DNA from: Psococerastis gibbosa
Lineage: Eukaryota; Arthropoda; Insecta; Psocodea; Psocidae
Reading direction: 5' to 3'
NCBI GenBank assembly: GCA_963971405.1
Contig: OZ020486.1
Coordinates: 29,907,419-29,971,418 of the forward strand
Length of the DNA stretch: 64,000 nt
How positions within the stretch are numbered: the first letter of the stretch is position 1; each line of letters starts with the position of its first letter. The position numbers and the translations under genes were made by a program. The notes under the pieces were generated by a model, which did not search any database, was not told where the DNA came from, and was given only the letters and a program-made list of their open reading frames with translations. This document shows, in pieces, positions 22,612-34,546 of the stretch.

Positions 22612-23499
22612 CGTGGTGATGGTACTAGAGGTGCTTGATCGATGATGGTGGGATTTGGATGTGACTGCAGCCGGGGAGTCCACCCCAGCGGTTTGAGCTC
22701 CCCCGTTCCGGACACTGACTTCTAGGTAACAGTGGGCCTCCATGTGACTCCGGCTCTGACGCTCCTTCTTCACAATCTTTCTAGCCGCACAGAATATCTT
22801 GTAGTAAACAAACAGCATGACTGTCAGCGGTATGTAAAAACTGCCCAAAGTTGCGTAAATTTGGTACCCAAAGTTTTGACACACATTGCAGCCCATTGTT
22901 CGAACCCCATTCTTCTCCATGACATGTTCATTGCCTAGTATAAGTAGCGGAGGTAGACTAATACACGCGGCACCTAACCAAACTAAACTCACCCACATCA
23001 TCATCCGCTTTGGGGTACGTTTAACACAGTATTGTAGTGGCTTAGTGATTGCATAGTAACGATCGACACTGATTATGCACAAGTTTAAGATGGACGCTGT
23101 ACACGACAGGACATCGAAACTGACCCACAAATCACACATGACTTCACCAAACGTCCATTCACCAATTATTTCATAAGCGGTTGCAAGGGGCATCACGAGG
23201 AGAGCGACGCAAATGTCCGACACGGCGAGGGATACGATGAGGTAGTTGTAGGGCCGGCGGAGCTTCTTGACGAGACAGACAGCCACGCACACGAGGACGT
23301 TACCGACAACAGTTCCGATGATGATGCAGGCGAGCAAGAGGATGATGACAACGGCCTGTATGACGGTGTATCTGGAGTGAACGCCCGGGAACCATGGTGG
23401 AGCCACTTCGCCGGTCGCGTTGAGTGTAGCGTTGCTGACCTCGACAGTGCTGACGGTAAGAACGGTCGATGTGGGCCAGACTGTCCCGAGGCTCGCCAT
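22612..23499 (-). CDS. 5-HT7: 5-HT7-type serotonin receptor, first coding exon (residues 1-296)
   Basis: This is the N-terminal coding exon of a class A aminergic GPCR expected at the plasma membrane. Receptors of the arthropod 5-HT7 group bind serotonin and raise cAMP through Gs (family knowledge). Seen: extracellular N-terminus with two N-glycosylation sequons (N23, N27); TM1 about 46-77 with GN at 66-67; TM2 with LAVSD (D95); C122 before TM3; amine-binding Asp D129 in SFDVLSCTAS; DRY at 146-148; TM4 W174; ECL2 Cys 204/207; TM5 FYIP with P224; then the start of a long, Ser/Thr- and His-rich intracellular loop 3. The open frame runs on to 22573, but the codon after T296 begins GTAACA, a good splice donor, so the exon is ended there in phase 0 (888 nt, 296 codons). 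The start is the first in-frame Met before the glycosylated N-terminus. It could be a 5-HT1 or other amine receptor, but the TM2-TM4 wording is much closer to 5-HT7. Confidence 0.95.
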
Positions 23500-23558
23500 A
23501 CGATGCTTATGCTCCCCTCCTGCCTCACACAGGTTTCCTGCTCCGCTTCATGGGAGAC
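23500..23558 (-). promoter_or_regulatory. Receptor 5' UTR segment with splice acceptor and uORF
   Basis: On the minus strand a pyrimidine tract (TTTTTCTCTTCTTCC) and AG end at 23559, a strong acceptor, so the exon probably begins at 23558 and an upstream non-coding exon exists. Within this leader, 23525-23551 reads ATG then seven codons and TGA (MKRSRKPV). This is a nine-codon uORF that stops 25 nt before the receptor ATG at 23499. The uORF could reduce or gate translation of the receptor; that is inference. Confidence 0.6.
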
Positions 23559-26465
23559 CTGGAAGAAGAGAAAAAGCTAATTAAAACATTGTTGTATGCT
23601 TGATACAAACTGATTCACTCCTTAATACACCAAGAGTCTTCGAAATACCGGAGGTAACTACAGCCCTCATTACAGATTACATTGTGGATTAGATACATCA
23701 TAGACAAAGTAGCGCAGCATTGACACCTATTATTGGCAACTAAAGCTACTTCACAGGCGCTATCTATCTTCAGCTAAACCAAATTGGGGTTGAATATAGA
23801 CCCTAGGATTACATTTTTCTTATGTATTTGACACCCGGGAAGAGATGGACGGAAAACACCTTAAGACGTGCCAGACGGCTGGCTCTCGTCAGTAGCAGAG
23901 GCTCACCAGATTATGTGTTGTATTAGGCTGCAAGAAAGCTGATGGTGGAAGCCTAATGCTATGGTGTAATTTAAAAAAATATACATATTATGTCCTCTTG
24001 TATGCTTACTACAGTGGGTGATATTATCGCGTTCATCAGCAATAATTTAGACGTAATTTTCATCCCACACATAGCACGACCAGCAATGCTTAATGTTTAA
24101 ATACGCAAACGAAATCAATGCTAATTAATAAATACGATCGCAATAGAACAGCTTTGCTGCCTGAATGGGTTTTGCAAGTATCCCCTCATTGTTTAACAGA
24201 GTGGAAAACTAAATTATATTCATAGGATATTATTCGCAAGTTGGGAATCAGTCATGTGAAAACCAGGGCACATCAAAACAGGACTGTAAGCTGTAAATGC
24301 TGACCCCTCACATGAATTATTTCAATTAAGACCAAAAAGGAAAATGGGGAATGTTTCAGTTTCAAAACAATTTTCATTTCCCAATAAGCGCAAAACTTTT
24401 TGCATCTCAACGATTGACAGATAAATGCAAGACCTGAATTAGCGAATTTACAGGGAATATTACACTTAGTTTTGTATTTAGATTATGTTATAACAGATTT
24501 AATATACAATGTTTGTTGGTAGCTTACGTGTAATAATTGTCCCCTTAACTAAAATATCATATATGCAAATAATGTATGCTGGTAACTCTGTAAACTTATG
24601 CCTCAACCTGGAAAATTCCGATTGTGTCGTTTTTGTATGTGCTGAATCCGATTCTGAATTTCCCAGAATTACCCAAAATTTTGTGACCAACCTTGCCAAA
24701 AATGCAAAAGGGCGTGAAATTCATCTCTCCGCGGTGTTCTACCATAAACTCGGTAAGTATCATATTTTCAAAGATATAAAATTATACGATTTTCGTTGAA
24801 AACGTTTCTCTCCTGCGGAAGTTGAAGAGTGCCGCTGCTTGGTGGCCTCCTGCAAGTGTCTTTTACTCCCTTCTCTTTCAGTGGTGTTAGCACAAGAAAC
24901 TGATGTTTGTCATTATACGTTTTGCTAAATTTACATGTTTTCATACCTCTGAAAATAGTTTTTATCGCGGGTTTGCGACGCATCATTTGACAATCCTACC
25001 TTTTTAACCAACCGGACAACTTGCTTCAAATTTGGCCAACAATTTTCGTGGAAAATGCCGGAATTGTATTCAGCACCCCCAAAACATACAAACCCGAAAA
25101 CGTTCGAGGCCAACCGAATTTTCCTGTTTTTCTTACAAATTTATTATTAGCGTGTTATTTGAATGACATAAAGTAAGTAGGTGATTTACTCGTATGTAGG
25201 CATATATATTATGAAGTCCAGAACACAGAAAAGTAGAATTCTTGATATCCAACTCATACTCTTTAAAAGTAAAGGGGATAAGTAAAAGTGAATTGAACCA
25301 ATGGTAAATCCATAATTTACTTATTTCATTTACATCTATTATTTATATCTATCATTGGCGCCAATTGGGCTAAAATTTTGGGGAAACGGTAGGCTATAAT
25401 AAAATATACAAGCTGTATAATAGTACCAAACATTACAAACCTGAGTGCAACCCAGATCCAGTACCGTCCCTTATGCCAAGACATTTCTCACGCGCGTTAG
25501 TTACTTATTTCTAGTAGGTTATGCTATAACTGAGCAAAGAGCTAAATTTACATTCTGATGGTATGAATCGATCGAATTTATAATAGTAAGAGAATGTCCC
25601 CTTCTCTTGAAAAAAAATTGAGGGTGTTCGAGGACAACTGTGTAGACTAAGTACGATACATGAGTTACTTTTTTTTACTTTAGAGCAAAACATTTTACAG
25701 TATATATAATATATATTCATATTATGAAAAAAACAGCAAAATCTATTGTATAATAATAAAACTAAGAAGGTTAAAACTTACTACATAATACACTGCTTTT
25801 AGTTAAAGACAGTAGGTAAGTGGTTGAACACAGGCTCAGTTTTCTTTTCCCGTAGAGGAAAGGTTGAGTTGAAACCCCATTTAGGTAAATAGCTAGAAGG
25901 TGGGTACAATATGTTAGCAAAGAACAGTGAAGTGCAGTAAAATCCACATTGCAGTCAGTCACATACACGATAATGCGTTATATAGAGTAGGAAAATACGA
26001 CGACAAAGCTGCATGTGAAGAAATGAAATATAATGCTGTGAACAAAAGCGCGTGCACTGAGCTTGAGAGGTGCGATAGACAAAAAGAACAGAACCGGAAC
26101 ATGGAGGAAAGCCATGTTGTTTTTCAATCACAGCATATAACGATTTTGTACGGCACGCTGGCGGTAAATCTCCAACAGAGGGATTTCCCTCATGCAAAAA
26201 CTCGATTTGCATAGGTGCTTTTAACTTCTTAATTCTTATGTTATGCTGCAACATACCGTATTTGGTGTCAAGACAATTGCTGGTTTCAAAGAAAGGAAAT
26301 ATGGTAGGCTGTAGTAGAACTGTAGTAAAAAATTACTTATGATTGTTCATTGAACCTATAGGTATAGCGTAGCCTATAATTCAGATGTGACTGATCCAGC
26401 TGCCCCAGCAAGGTTAACCTTTGATTAAAACTATTCAACACAATTGATAGGGTAAGGTGTGAGAT
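23559..26465. other. Upstream of the coding start, no feature recognised
   Basis: About 2.9 kb presumed to be intron or promoter-proximal DNA of the receptor. No GPCR-like exon, no known repeat. ORFs of up to 99 codons (e.g. 24509-24799, 25955-26254) lack family resemblance. Confidence 0.4.
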
Positions 26466-26642
26466 GAGACTTCCGTGCCAAGGTGGTAGCGTGCTTGTGC
26501 TTGTGCGAGTCTCGGCACACCGTGGGATCGGAGACGTGTCGTAACCCGACACAAGTACAAATTGGGTTGAAGAGGTTAATCGGATACATTCATTAAATTG
26601 TTTGTATGCGATTAACATTTTATAACAAAACAAAAAAAGAAC
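26466..26642 (+). mobile_element. SINE-like repeat, family 1, copy B
   Basis: GACTTCCGTGCCAAGGTGGT..GTGCTTGTGCTTGTGCGAG.., GATCGGAGACGTGTCGTAAC and GAAGAGGTTAATCGG match copy A, ending in an A-rich tail. The segment between GTACAAATTGGG and the GAAGAGG block is shorter than in copy A. Confidence 0.7.
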
Positions 26643-26831
26643 CACCATAATATTATTAACCAATAATATTTTTCGCAAATTACCTATATACTGTACTCTA
26701 TTTTACCTATAAACTATATGTAGCATAATATATGCACACATAGTATAGTAGTATTAATGTAAAATATTGCAAGTCAATGGAAGAATGCAGCCAATAATAA
26801 ATAATGGATTTTGTTCTATTACTTATTGCTC

Positions 26832-27013
26832 AGCCGGCTATTCCATCTGTCAATAATCCGTCATCTGTGCATCAATAATAAGTCTCTACCATATTATAAC
26901 TTAATGTATAATAGATAAGTTAAGTATCTACATAATAGTCTCCTTAAAACAAACATCCCATCAATTTTTGATGCACAAATGGCGGATTATTGACAGATGG
27001 AATAGCCGCCGCC
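26832..27013. mobile_element. Palindromic MITE with PIF-like termini (~182 bp)
   Basis: The left GGCTATTCCATCTGTCAATA is mirrored by GACAGATGGAATAGCCGCCG at the right, followed by TTA. ATAATCCG..CATCTGTGCATC also pairs with GATGCACAAATGGCGGATTA. The terminal pattern resembles the longer GGCG..ATTCCA family. Confidence 0.65.
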
Positions 27014-27016
27014 TTA

Positions 27017-27465
27017 AAGCAGAAATGTAGAAAGCAGGCGTTGGAAACAAACAAACGCTGTGACATAACTTACCTACTACTACTATTTTTATGATCTACT
27101 AGTAGTAACGCTGGTGATATTCTCACCTACTACATTTTAAATCTAAGTCTGTGACCCATTTCGGCATCCCATGGGGTGTGAAATATGCTAAAATTGGGAA
27201 AAGACAGACGGGGATAAGCAAATTGAGATGAAGTGATGGAGTGACGGGGAAAGCATAGTGCACTCTCTGGGGAAGAATTTTAAGTCACAACTCAACTTAC
27301 TTTTTGTACACAGTTCGCATATCATCAGAAAACAAGTAAGACTTCATCGACTCGTTTCTCAGAGAATAAGCTTTATATATTCAACATCTAACGTATCTAG
27401 CCTATAGGTTGTATATTCATTGCTGCAGTAGGCTACAATACTCTTTTCAATTGATTGAGACAGTG
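27017..27465. other. Nothing recognised
   Basis: Short unique-looking stretch without gene or repeat. Confidence 0.3.
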
Positions 27466-27590
27466 ATCAATTGACTTTAAATAAATATTGACTTTTTGTT
27501 CAATTACTAAGCCAATCTAGCGGAGTAAGGGCTATAAAGCCCTCTCTTACACTCAACTAGGAAAGCCCGAGACCGCCTGCTTTACATTAA
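27466..27590 (-). mobile_element. SINE-like repeat, family 2, 3' part
   Basis: On the minus strand: TGTAAAGCAGGCGGTCTCGG, GAGGGCTTTATAGCCC, GGCTTAGTAATTGAACAAAA and AGTCAATATTTATTT. Matches the body of the B-box-bearing copy at 59560-60075. 5'-truncated. Confidence 0.6.
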
Positions 27591-27689
27591 TAAGTACTAC
27601 AATATATGTGAATCAAAAATAAATCGTTGCAGTCATTTTTCACATTTCATCTTTTTAGTGGCTTATTGCTGGGTTTTAGGGGCATAAAA

Positions 27690-27930
27690 GTTATACCAAA
27701 AATGATAAAATACCCCTTGACTTACTCGTCCATGCCGAATTTCATCAAATTTCATCGAGTTTGGCCCCAGATCGAGTAACAGACAGACATTCCTTAAAAC
27801 CACTTTTTTGGTTTCCTGGTACCTCAAAACGTGTAAATCCGTTGGAATTTCGAAATCGATAATTTCGAACAACACAAAGCGTTCCTTATACAAACGTATA
27901 ATTAGGAAAGCAATAGCATGACGGCTGGGA
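27690..27930. repeat. Solo arm of the 56607-58380 fold-back family
   Basis: GCCGAATTTCATCAAATTTC, AACAGACAGACATTCCTTAA, ACCTCAAAACGTGTAAATCC and TTCCTTATACAAACGTATA match the right arm of that element in the same order. Confidence 0.65.
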
Positions 27931-28439
27931 CCCAAAGTTAAAACACATTCACACAGGAGCCACCTGCCCATCACTCCAACGTCTTTCTGATAGTGCCAAG
28001 CTCGTCTCTAGGGAAATTAAGAAGGATTCTCGTGGAGTGGAATTCCAATCACGCAGTCCGAAATCCACCCAGCCACGCCATTTTCCAACCACGCCAACAT
28101 TTCGTCTCTAACGCTTTATATACACTTTCACAACGTTCAGAAAATATATTTCTGAGAGTTGGAATGATGAGGCAATGTCTTGGTCATCTGTGATTTGGCT
28201 TGTTGTAGTGGTGGCGCAGTGGAATTGGAAGGCTCCTTGGTGGTCAACTTCAAATTCTTCTTATAACTTCATATTTCATCATAAAACTATTTTATGGGTA
28301 TGTATGGCGTATAAATGGTGTGTAAATGGACTGCTTGATTTAATTTTTTTAATTTTTTTCCCAACTAAATAGTAATTTAATTTTAATTAACTGGGAAATT
28401 GTATTAATTATTATGGGCTAGTTGTAAGAGCTGGCCTAC

Positions 28440-28692
28440 TACTACTTCTTCTTCTTCTGGTGAACAACCCTCATGGGTTGGCTTGCAGCATTTTGCTCCG
28501 GCTCTTCCACTCCGATCTTTCCTCTGCCAGCCTCTTCAGTTGTCCATACGTAGTACAGTTGAAGTCCCTGAGCAGCTGGTCCAGGTACTCATTACGGGGG
28601 CGGCCTACCGCGGCACCTCCATACATGTGCCCTTCCAGGATCGTGTGAAGTAGCCCATCATGGCGTAGTGTGTGTCCAATCCAATCTACTAC
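28440..28692 (-). pseudogene. Non-LTR retrotransposon 3' end with (GAA)n tail
   Basis: The minus strand gives an uninterrupted frame from about 28692 to TGA at 28471-28473: IGHTLRHDGLLHTILEGHM.., then GRPRNEYLDQLLRDF and WKSRSKMLQANP. This is the conserved C-terminal tail (GH-LRHD, EG, GRPR, W) also seen at 54093-54670. An AGAAGAAGAAG tail follows the stop. 5'-truncated. Confidence 0.75.
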
Positions 28693-29081
28693 TACTACTG
28701 CATATATACTGTATGGTAAAGACTTGCTTCTGACACTTGAGATAATGATATATTTGAAATAGGTACCTATTAATGGCCAAAAATGGATTAGATAAAATTC
28801 AAAATGGCAGAAGGAGACAACTTCTTATCCAGCCATAAAAGTTAAACATTGATTAAAAGCACGGCATCACATAAGGGAATTCTCAATTAAATGAGCTTCA
28901 ACTAATTTTAACGGATTAATTTATTTGAAACCTCTCTGCTTAACTAGTTGAAATTACTTTCAAAACTTAATTATTTTCAACATCATAGCATTAAAAAGCG
29001 GGCCTGTTCTAATGCCTATATACATGCATAACATCTAATTGCATAGCTGCGGAATATACCTACTTATAGAAGTTGCCTTAA

Positions 29082-29464
29082 GGTGCCCATTCCATTGACC
29101 GGCTAGGGCTATTTCCAACAACGGTGACGTGGTAGCAGACATTCAAGACTTAGGTGGCGTTTCCACTGACCTCGCATTGCAGAATTGACGGAAATGTTTA
29201 TTTTCCTCTGTGCCATAGTTAAAATTGATCAATGATCATACAGTAAAATCACAAACAAACAAACTAAAATTAAAAAATGGCTTCATGGGATATGTTAATT
29301 ACAAACATTTTAATAGATTTCTATAAAAAGAAAAACAAACATTACCGTCAATGTCACTTGCAATCTGCAATGCGAGGTCAGTGGAGACGCTACCTAAGTC
29401 TTGAGTGTCTGCTACCACGTCACCGTTTTGGAAATAGCCCTAGCCGGTCAATGGAATGGGTGCC
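29082..29464 (-). mobile_element. PIF/Harbinger-like palindromic MITE, copy 5 (383 bp)
   Basis: GGTGCCCATTCCATTGACC at the left and ..TGGAATGGGTGCC at the right, with TAA before and TTA after. The ~210-bp centre is in the opposite orientation to copies 1-4, so this copy inserted the other way round. The apparent ORF in the centre is not a gene. Confidence 0.85.
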
Positions 29465-30596
29465 TTAGTAGATATTATACCTTCTCCCGCAATCTGCAAT
29501 AAAATGTTAGCCTAAACATCTAATTCAATGTAGGTAAGTTACAATAAGCGTACCATTATGTGAAAAAAAGATAAATGTGGTATATTGGAAGTTGAAATCA
29601 ATTTGGAGGTTAGTGGCAATGCGCTTTGTAAACCAACAGAATTTCACAAGAGATGATGATCCATACGTTTGATACAACATTACGAGCATTTTCATCTAGC
29701 AGTTTATTTTCCCAAAGAAGACATGGCTCAGGGTCTAATCAATCTTAAACGTTTTGTCCTCGAACCTTTTTTGAGGCCAAAAAGACTATAAAAGTTATGA
29801 AACATTTCTGAATATGCCTGGTAGGCTACATCCATCCACTTCAATGATCTTCAATTAACTTCATAATAGGCTAATAGCTAGTAAGATTCCTAACATATTA
29901 GGTTAAGCACAGCGCACGTGAAATTTAAGTAGTGCACGGGTGTTAATTATAAATATAAAAATAATGAATAATATAGGTAATTATTTGCTAATTATAGGTT
30001 AGTCATGTTGAAAATTAGGCAATGCAATGTATAACATAAGGCCTTTATTACAACCAAATTTCTAAAATATTGCATATGGTAGCAGGAAATTAATTTCTAT
30101 CATACAATATTACTTCACTACAATATCTTGAGCAATTTTTATTTATTTTAATTAAGTTTAGAAATAAGTTTGACTCTCGACTAACTCAAAACTTTGATGG
30201 GAGTTGAACTTTCGGAAAATAAATTTTATGCATGACTCCTGACTTTGGACCCCCAAAGTTGCCTCAAGTTTTCATAGGTAATGTCAGCGGCGCTTCAGAG
30301 CATCACCAAACTCTCGATAACTTCGCCTCTCCTTTCCATTGTTATAGCTCAACTCCAAAGGGAAATTTCCTAAATGGAACAGAATTAAGGGATTATGTAG
30401 CAACTTGACTGGAATGCGCTGCATGATTCATGGATTAGTACCGAGTACGGCAGCTAAACTTCCTTTCGATGATAAAATTGAGCTGCCTCCAGTTTGCATT
30501 TTCTATCTTCCTCTGGTGATAAATATAACGCTTTTTTACAAGGAGTAACTGCATTTGAAACCAATTATCACATTTTAACTACAGTAAATAAATTGA
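29465..30596. other. Nothing recognised
   Basis: AT-rich sequence without gene or repeat recognised. Confidence 0.35.
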
Positions 30597-30959
30597 GTTG
30601 CCTATTTTCAAATGGGTCTATCTCCATGTTTTTCGAATAAATTGTATATTCTATGAGTTATTGATTGGATTGGATTCCTTGTTCAGATTTTTGAAAAAAA
30701 AATTCACCCATGCTAAATGCTCTTGTAAAGTTAGACTTATATATAAGAAAATCTATCTCCTTCCTTCCATAGATCGAAACGTTCTAGCTACACCTCAGCC
30801 AATCAGCGTCCGCCATTGCACTCACGTACCAACAATAACAAAGATGGCTCCCACATATATTGCAAGTGAGGGGGGATAAGGAATTGAGAGAGAATCGGTT
30901 TTCTAGCTCTCCTGAAAAGTAAGGTCAAACAAAGATAGACCCATTTGAGAATAGGCAAC
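30597..30959. mobile_element. Non-autonomous DNA element with 27-bp TIRs (363 bp)
   Basis: GTTGCCTATTTTCAAATGGG..TCTATCT at the left and its near-perfect inverse at the right (..AGACCCATTTGAGAATAGGC). The interior is non-coding. A diverged left part recurs at 50230-50350. I see no convincing target duplication. Confidence 0.7.
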
Positions 30960-31044
30960 AAAGTTAACAATGAAAAAGATTTAAGCGTGTGTGTTAAGTA
31001 AATTAAATGAAAGGTTGGATGTTGTCGGGGAACGTGAAGGAACT

Positions 31045-31170
31045 AGGTTGATTGAAAAGTCTCGGTTAGGAATGTTATGCACAGCTCTGCCATGCATTGG
31101 TAGATGACGGTCCCGTTCAGTATTCCTTACCGATACATTTCAAGCGATGGAGGAACGGGCCTAAGAACAA
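31045..31170. mobile_element. Palindromic element, uninterrupted relative of 12862-13400
   Basis: GATTGAAAAGTCTCGGTTAG and GAATG pair with GTATTCCTTACCGATACATT and TCAAGCGAT. It also shares CATTGGTAGATG with the other copy. Here no MITE occupies the TTA in CGGTTAGG. Confidence 0.6.
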
Positions 31171-31194
31171 CCATATATGTTGTTTCCAACACCT

Positions 31195-31535
31195 GCTTTC
31201 AGCATTTCTGCTTTAAGCAACCCTGTCAGCCTGGCGGGGGGAGTGAGTCTGTTTGAATTAACTTGAGGCACCCCAAGGGCAGACTCTTTCACCTCGGGGG
31301 AAGGAGCGTAGACTGACAGGGTGGAACTCCTGATTATAGTGGATTCCGAACCACTAGGGGAAAATGGTATTCACACGATTAAATCGGAGGTGACCAGGAT
31401 TCGACACGCACGTAGGCCAACGCTGTGCACACTACCAAGTATGTCGCAGTTTGAAACATGCTCTGCTGTCATGGATTCAACATGGCAAGGCCGTTGGCAT
31501 CAACAACCAATAACAACAACCATATATAGCACCTA
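31195..31535 (+). mobile_element. Interspersed repeat with CAA-rich tail
   Basis: It runs from AGCATTTCTGCTTTAAGCAA through GGCAGACTCTTTCACCTCGG and GATTATAGTGGATTCCGAAC to CATGGCAAGGCCGTTGGCAT and CAACAACCAATAACAAC. An inverted copy lies at 58490-58815. Tail and ends fit a retroposed element; the class is unclear. Confidence 0.6.
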
Positions 31536-31539
31536 ACGA

Positions 31540-32050
31540 ACCTCATACAAAAACTGCAATTCAAATTACACCCAGTACCTATTACCTATGGCAAAGAGCA
31601 GAGGAAATGACTTAAGGGACTTCCTAAATATATTTTTTATATTTTTATGTACTTTGAAAACTGTTTAAATAGAATAAAATCATGCCATCGGTAGCAGCGA
31701 GCTCAAGGCTTCCCCCCTACAAACTATGGTTGTTTGCAATGGCAATTAGGCTGCTATAGCAGTCGCAATGGGTTTTTCTATCAGGAAGGTTATTGAGGCC
31801 ACTGATCATAATACAGTAGGGTGCAAACAGTTCAGACTGCTAACATGAAAAGTTGCTCCAAGTATTGAACTCTAACAGTTTTCACACCGAACGTCAAATT
31901 CCGACCAATTGAGTACATAATCGGAAAGATGGATTCGATAAGAGAATCAAATCGGATGAAAAGACTTGATTTCATTAGGAATAGGAATCGATTCCCAAGT
32001 GACCCGTGAGCCTAGGCCTTTGCACTATGATGAGTAAAGACGTGTTTTCA
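31540..32050. other. Nothing recognised
   Basis: No gene or repeat recognised. Confidence 0.3.
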
Positions 32051-32052
32051 CA

Positions 32053-32232
32053 TTTTTTTTTTTTTTTTTTTTTAAGGTTAATCGCATACAAACAATTCAA
32101 TGAATGTATCCGATTGACCTCTTCAGTCGCCTCACTAAGTTACCTAATAGGTACTGGTGTCGAGTTACGACACGTCTCCGATCGCATGGCTTGTAGAGAC
32201 TCGCACAAGTACAAGCATCACGCTACGCTATT
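32053..32232 (-). mobile_element. SINE-like repeat, family 1, copy C
   Basis: Inverted copy. It begins (on + strand) with a T21 run, the complement of a poly(A) tail, then GGTTAATCGCATACAAACAA and TCTTCAGTCGCCTCACTAAG, and ends near CTCGCACAAGTACAAGC. The long A tail is the best evidence that the family retroposes. Confidence 0.75.
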
Positions 32233-32234
32233 TA

Positions 32235-33085
32235 CTAGTGAGCCATGCTGTCTCGGTATGAAGACTTGGTCTGGGAGGCATTCACTACGCTTTTCTTATT
32301 GGCTTCCTTCCTTGGCAAATGCTTGCGACCCCCAAGCTTCTTTATCTGCAATTTTAAGTAACTGAATGACGTCACATCCGATCTAAACGGTTCCAATATA
32401 GCCCATGTTCATTGTACTTAATTTGTTCATTCAAAATTGAATACTATTTTAGTTGTTCACTCTTTTCAAGTGAAATTTCAAGCTAATGATAAAGAAATGA
32501 TACGGTACTCTTATCAATCGATATCTCCAAAAAGGAATCAAAAGGTACCGCTGGGAATCGATTGCCAGCTAATCAACCCCAAATATTCTGGAATCGACTC
32601 CAGAATTGAGTCCAGTAGAATCGGAAGGTGCTCGCTTTACCCCCGTCTCACCATACAACTTTTAGCCTATAGTTTAAGAAGGTGAACCTTTTACATTGTA
32701 AACAACGTTTAAATTTTTTACTCAAAATAAAAATTATAGTATAGGTTGGCTATTAACGAGAGACAATGTCTCAAAAGCTTTGTCCACGACAAAAGCTAAC
32801 ACGCTGTCAGCTGTCATTCCATTACCAGACCTCGGCTACGACCACGTTTTCTACGTCCGGGAGTGTCGAGAGATAAGCAGAAACCACTGAAGGGATAAGT
32901 AAACTCAATCCAGATTGAAAAGTGTAAACCCAAATAAATAGAAGCGCATTAGCAGCCAAATGTGAGCTTACATTTGTCTACCTTAACTTGAAAGCTTCAT
33001 CGCTTAGTCAACAAGCACTGCATTTCGCTTTAACAAATTTTGAATAGCACTTTCCATTGTAAAATTATCTTGTTTAACATTTTTA
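32235..33085. other. Nothing recognised
   Basis: No gene or repeat recognised. Confidence 0.3.
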
Positions 33086-33089
33086 ATAC

Positions 33090-33145
33090 CAGAGTATTAT
33101 ATTAACCCCGGTATTATAATCGCCATTATCGGGCCGCAGATCGTG
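33090..33145. repeat. Single end of the 18933-19398 element family
   Basis: TTAACCCCGGTATTATAATC followed by GCCATTATCGGGCCGCAG matches the right end of the element at 18933-19398. No partner end found. Confidence 0.5.
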
Positions 33146-33149
33146 TTAT

Positions 33150-34540
33150 CAGCTATTACCCCATATTGTAAGCTTTTCTCAATTTTGATTTTGAATAAAA
33201 TAATTCTATTAAATGAATCTCTTAGCAATGCTGGAGGCAATATGCCAAGCGATTCTCAACAGAGTCCTAGTTTGACTCGTTTGTAACTTGGGAACGGGGG
33301 TGCGAATTTCTCAAAGTTTGGGACAACTCCTCACATCATGGACGAATTCCTCCTAACTCATCAAATTTGCAAGTTGCTCACTAATATGTCATGAACAAGG
33401 AGCGCTGGGAACAGCATTTTGATGACTTGCTCAATTATTAACTATGTAAAACATGCGGAGATATATTGCTGCTGCCTTAATAATAAGTTAAGCTGCTACT
33501 GAGTAACTTACCGTATTCATATTTTTATTTTTAGTTACTTTCAGACTTTTTCATTATTTAAAAAACCGCATATCACCGCATTTTAAACAAAATTAAACCT
33601 ATAAAATTAGCTTATTAAATAATTTATTATTAATTAAATAATAGAAGGCAAAATATTGTATTCTATTTTCACATGCACTAAATATATGTATGCCGCCCCC
33701 AAATGTCAATTCTCGAGGGTACACACCTATACACTTTTTGGTTTTATTATGACACTTTACAACGTAGCGCTTTGCCCTATGGCAACCAATAGGGTGGAAG
33801 CTGTAAACTTGCTTATTACATCCTGTGCTTACGTGTACGGTATTTTTTTAATAAGAGACTTTTCCAGGCTTCCACCAACTACTGACACAGCGCAATATTG
33901 CTTGCTTAACAAAGGTTGCGGGTTATGAGGAGCGTAGTACGCGGTGGGATGGGGGCTGCGATCTAATATTCGCTAGGTAAAATGGCAAAAGGAACGACAC
34001 CGCAGGGGGGGGGGGGGTTTCATTCTGTTAAATGAACAAGAAATGCAAATATCATGAGGTAACTGTATTGACTCTGCCAGGTCTAAGCAAATATCCAACG
34101 AAAATCATTTGATGGTGGCGGATCCACCTGCAGTAGAACTGGAGATTTTCATTAAGTTGGCCACTGTCAGTTTCCTTCCTTCCCTTCGAAATTCTCATTA
34201 GATTATAATCTTAATTGGACAGGGCTGGCTGATTGGTGGCCCGATGCTAGGAGTCTAACCAGCACAGCGGGTCTTTATTGATTGTTTATGCTGGTTTGCT
34301 AATATACACAAAGCAATTACCGTGCGTGCTAGTCCTAAAAAGCTAGTATAGTATTCTGTATGACTAAAAGGCAGGGGCAGTTGGAGGAAAATTACTGTGT
34401 ATTATTTTGGCGCTGATTTCATATTTAAACACGTTTAAATGGCAATTTTGATAAAAAAGCGTAAGTTTGGGTAGGCACTATTATTTATACCTATAGCTAA
34501 AAGTCGCATTTCAATCCGAAATACACTGTATTCAACCAGG
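33150..34540. other. Nothing recognised except a G13 tract
   Basis: AT-rich sequence, with a run of G near 34005. No coding sense. Confidence 0.35.
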
Positions 34541-34546
34541 CCGTAC

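Noticed and set aside
24509..26254. Several ORFs of 90-100 codons upstream of the receptor
   Set aside because: They overlap on both strands, show no motif, and could not be joined into a plausible exon set.
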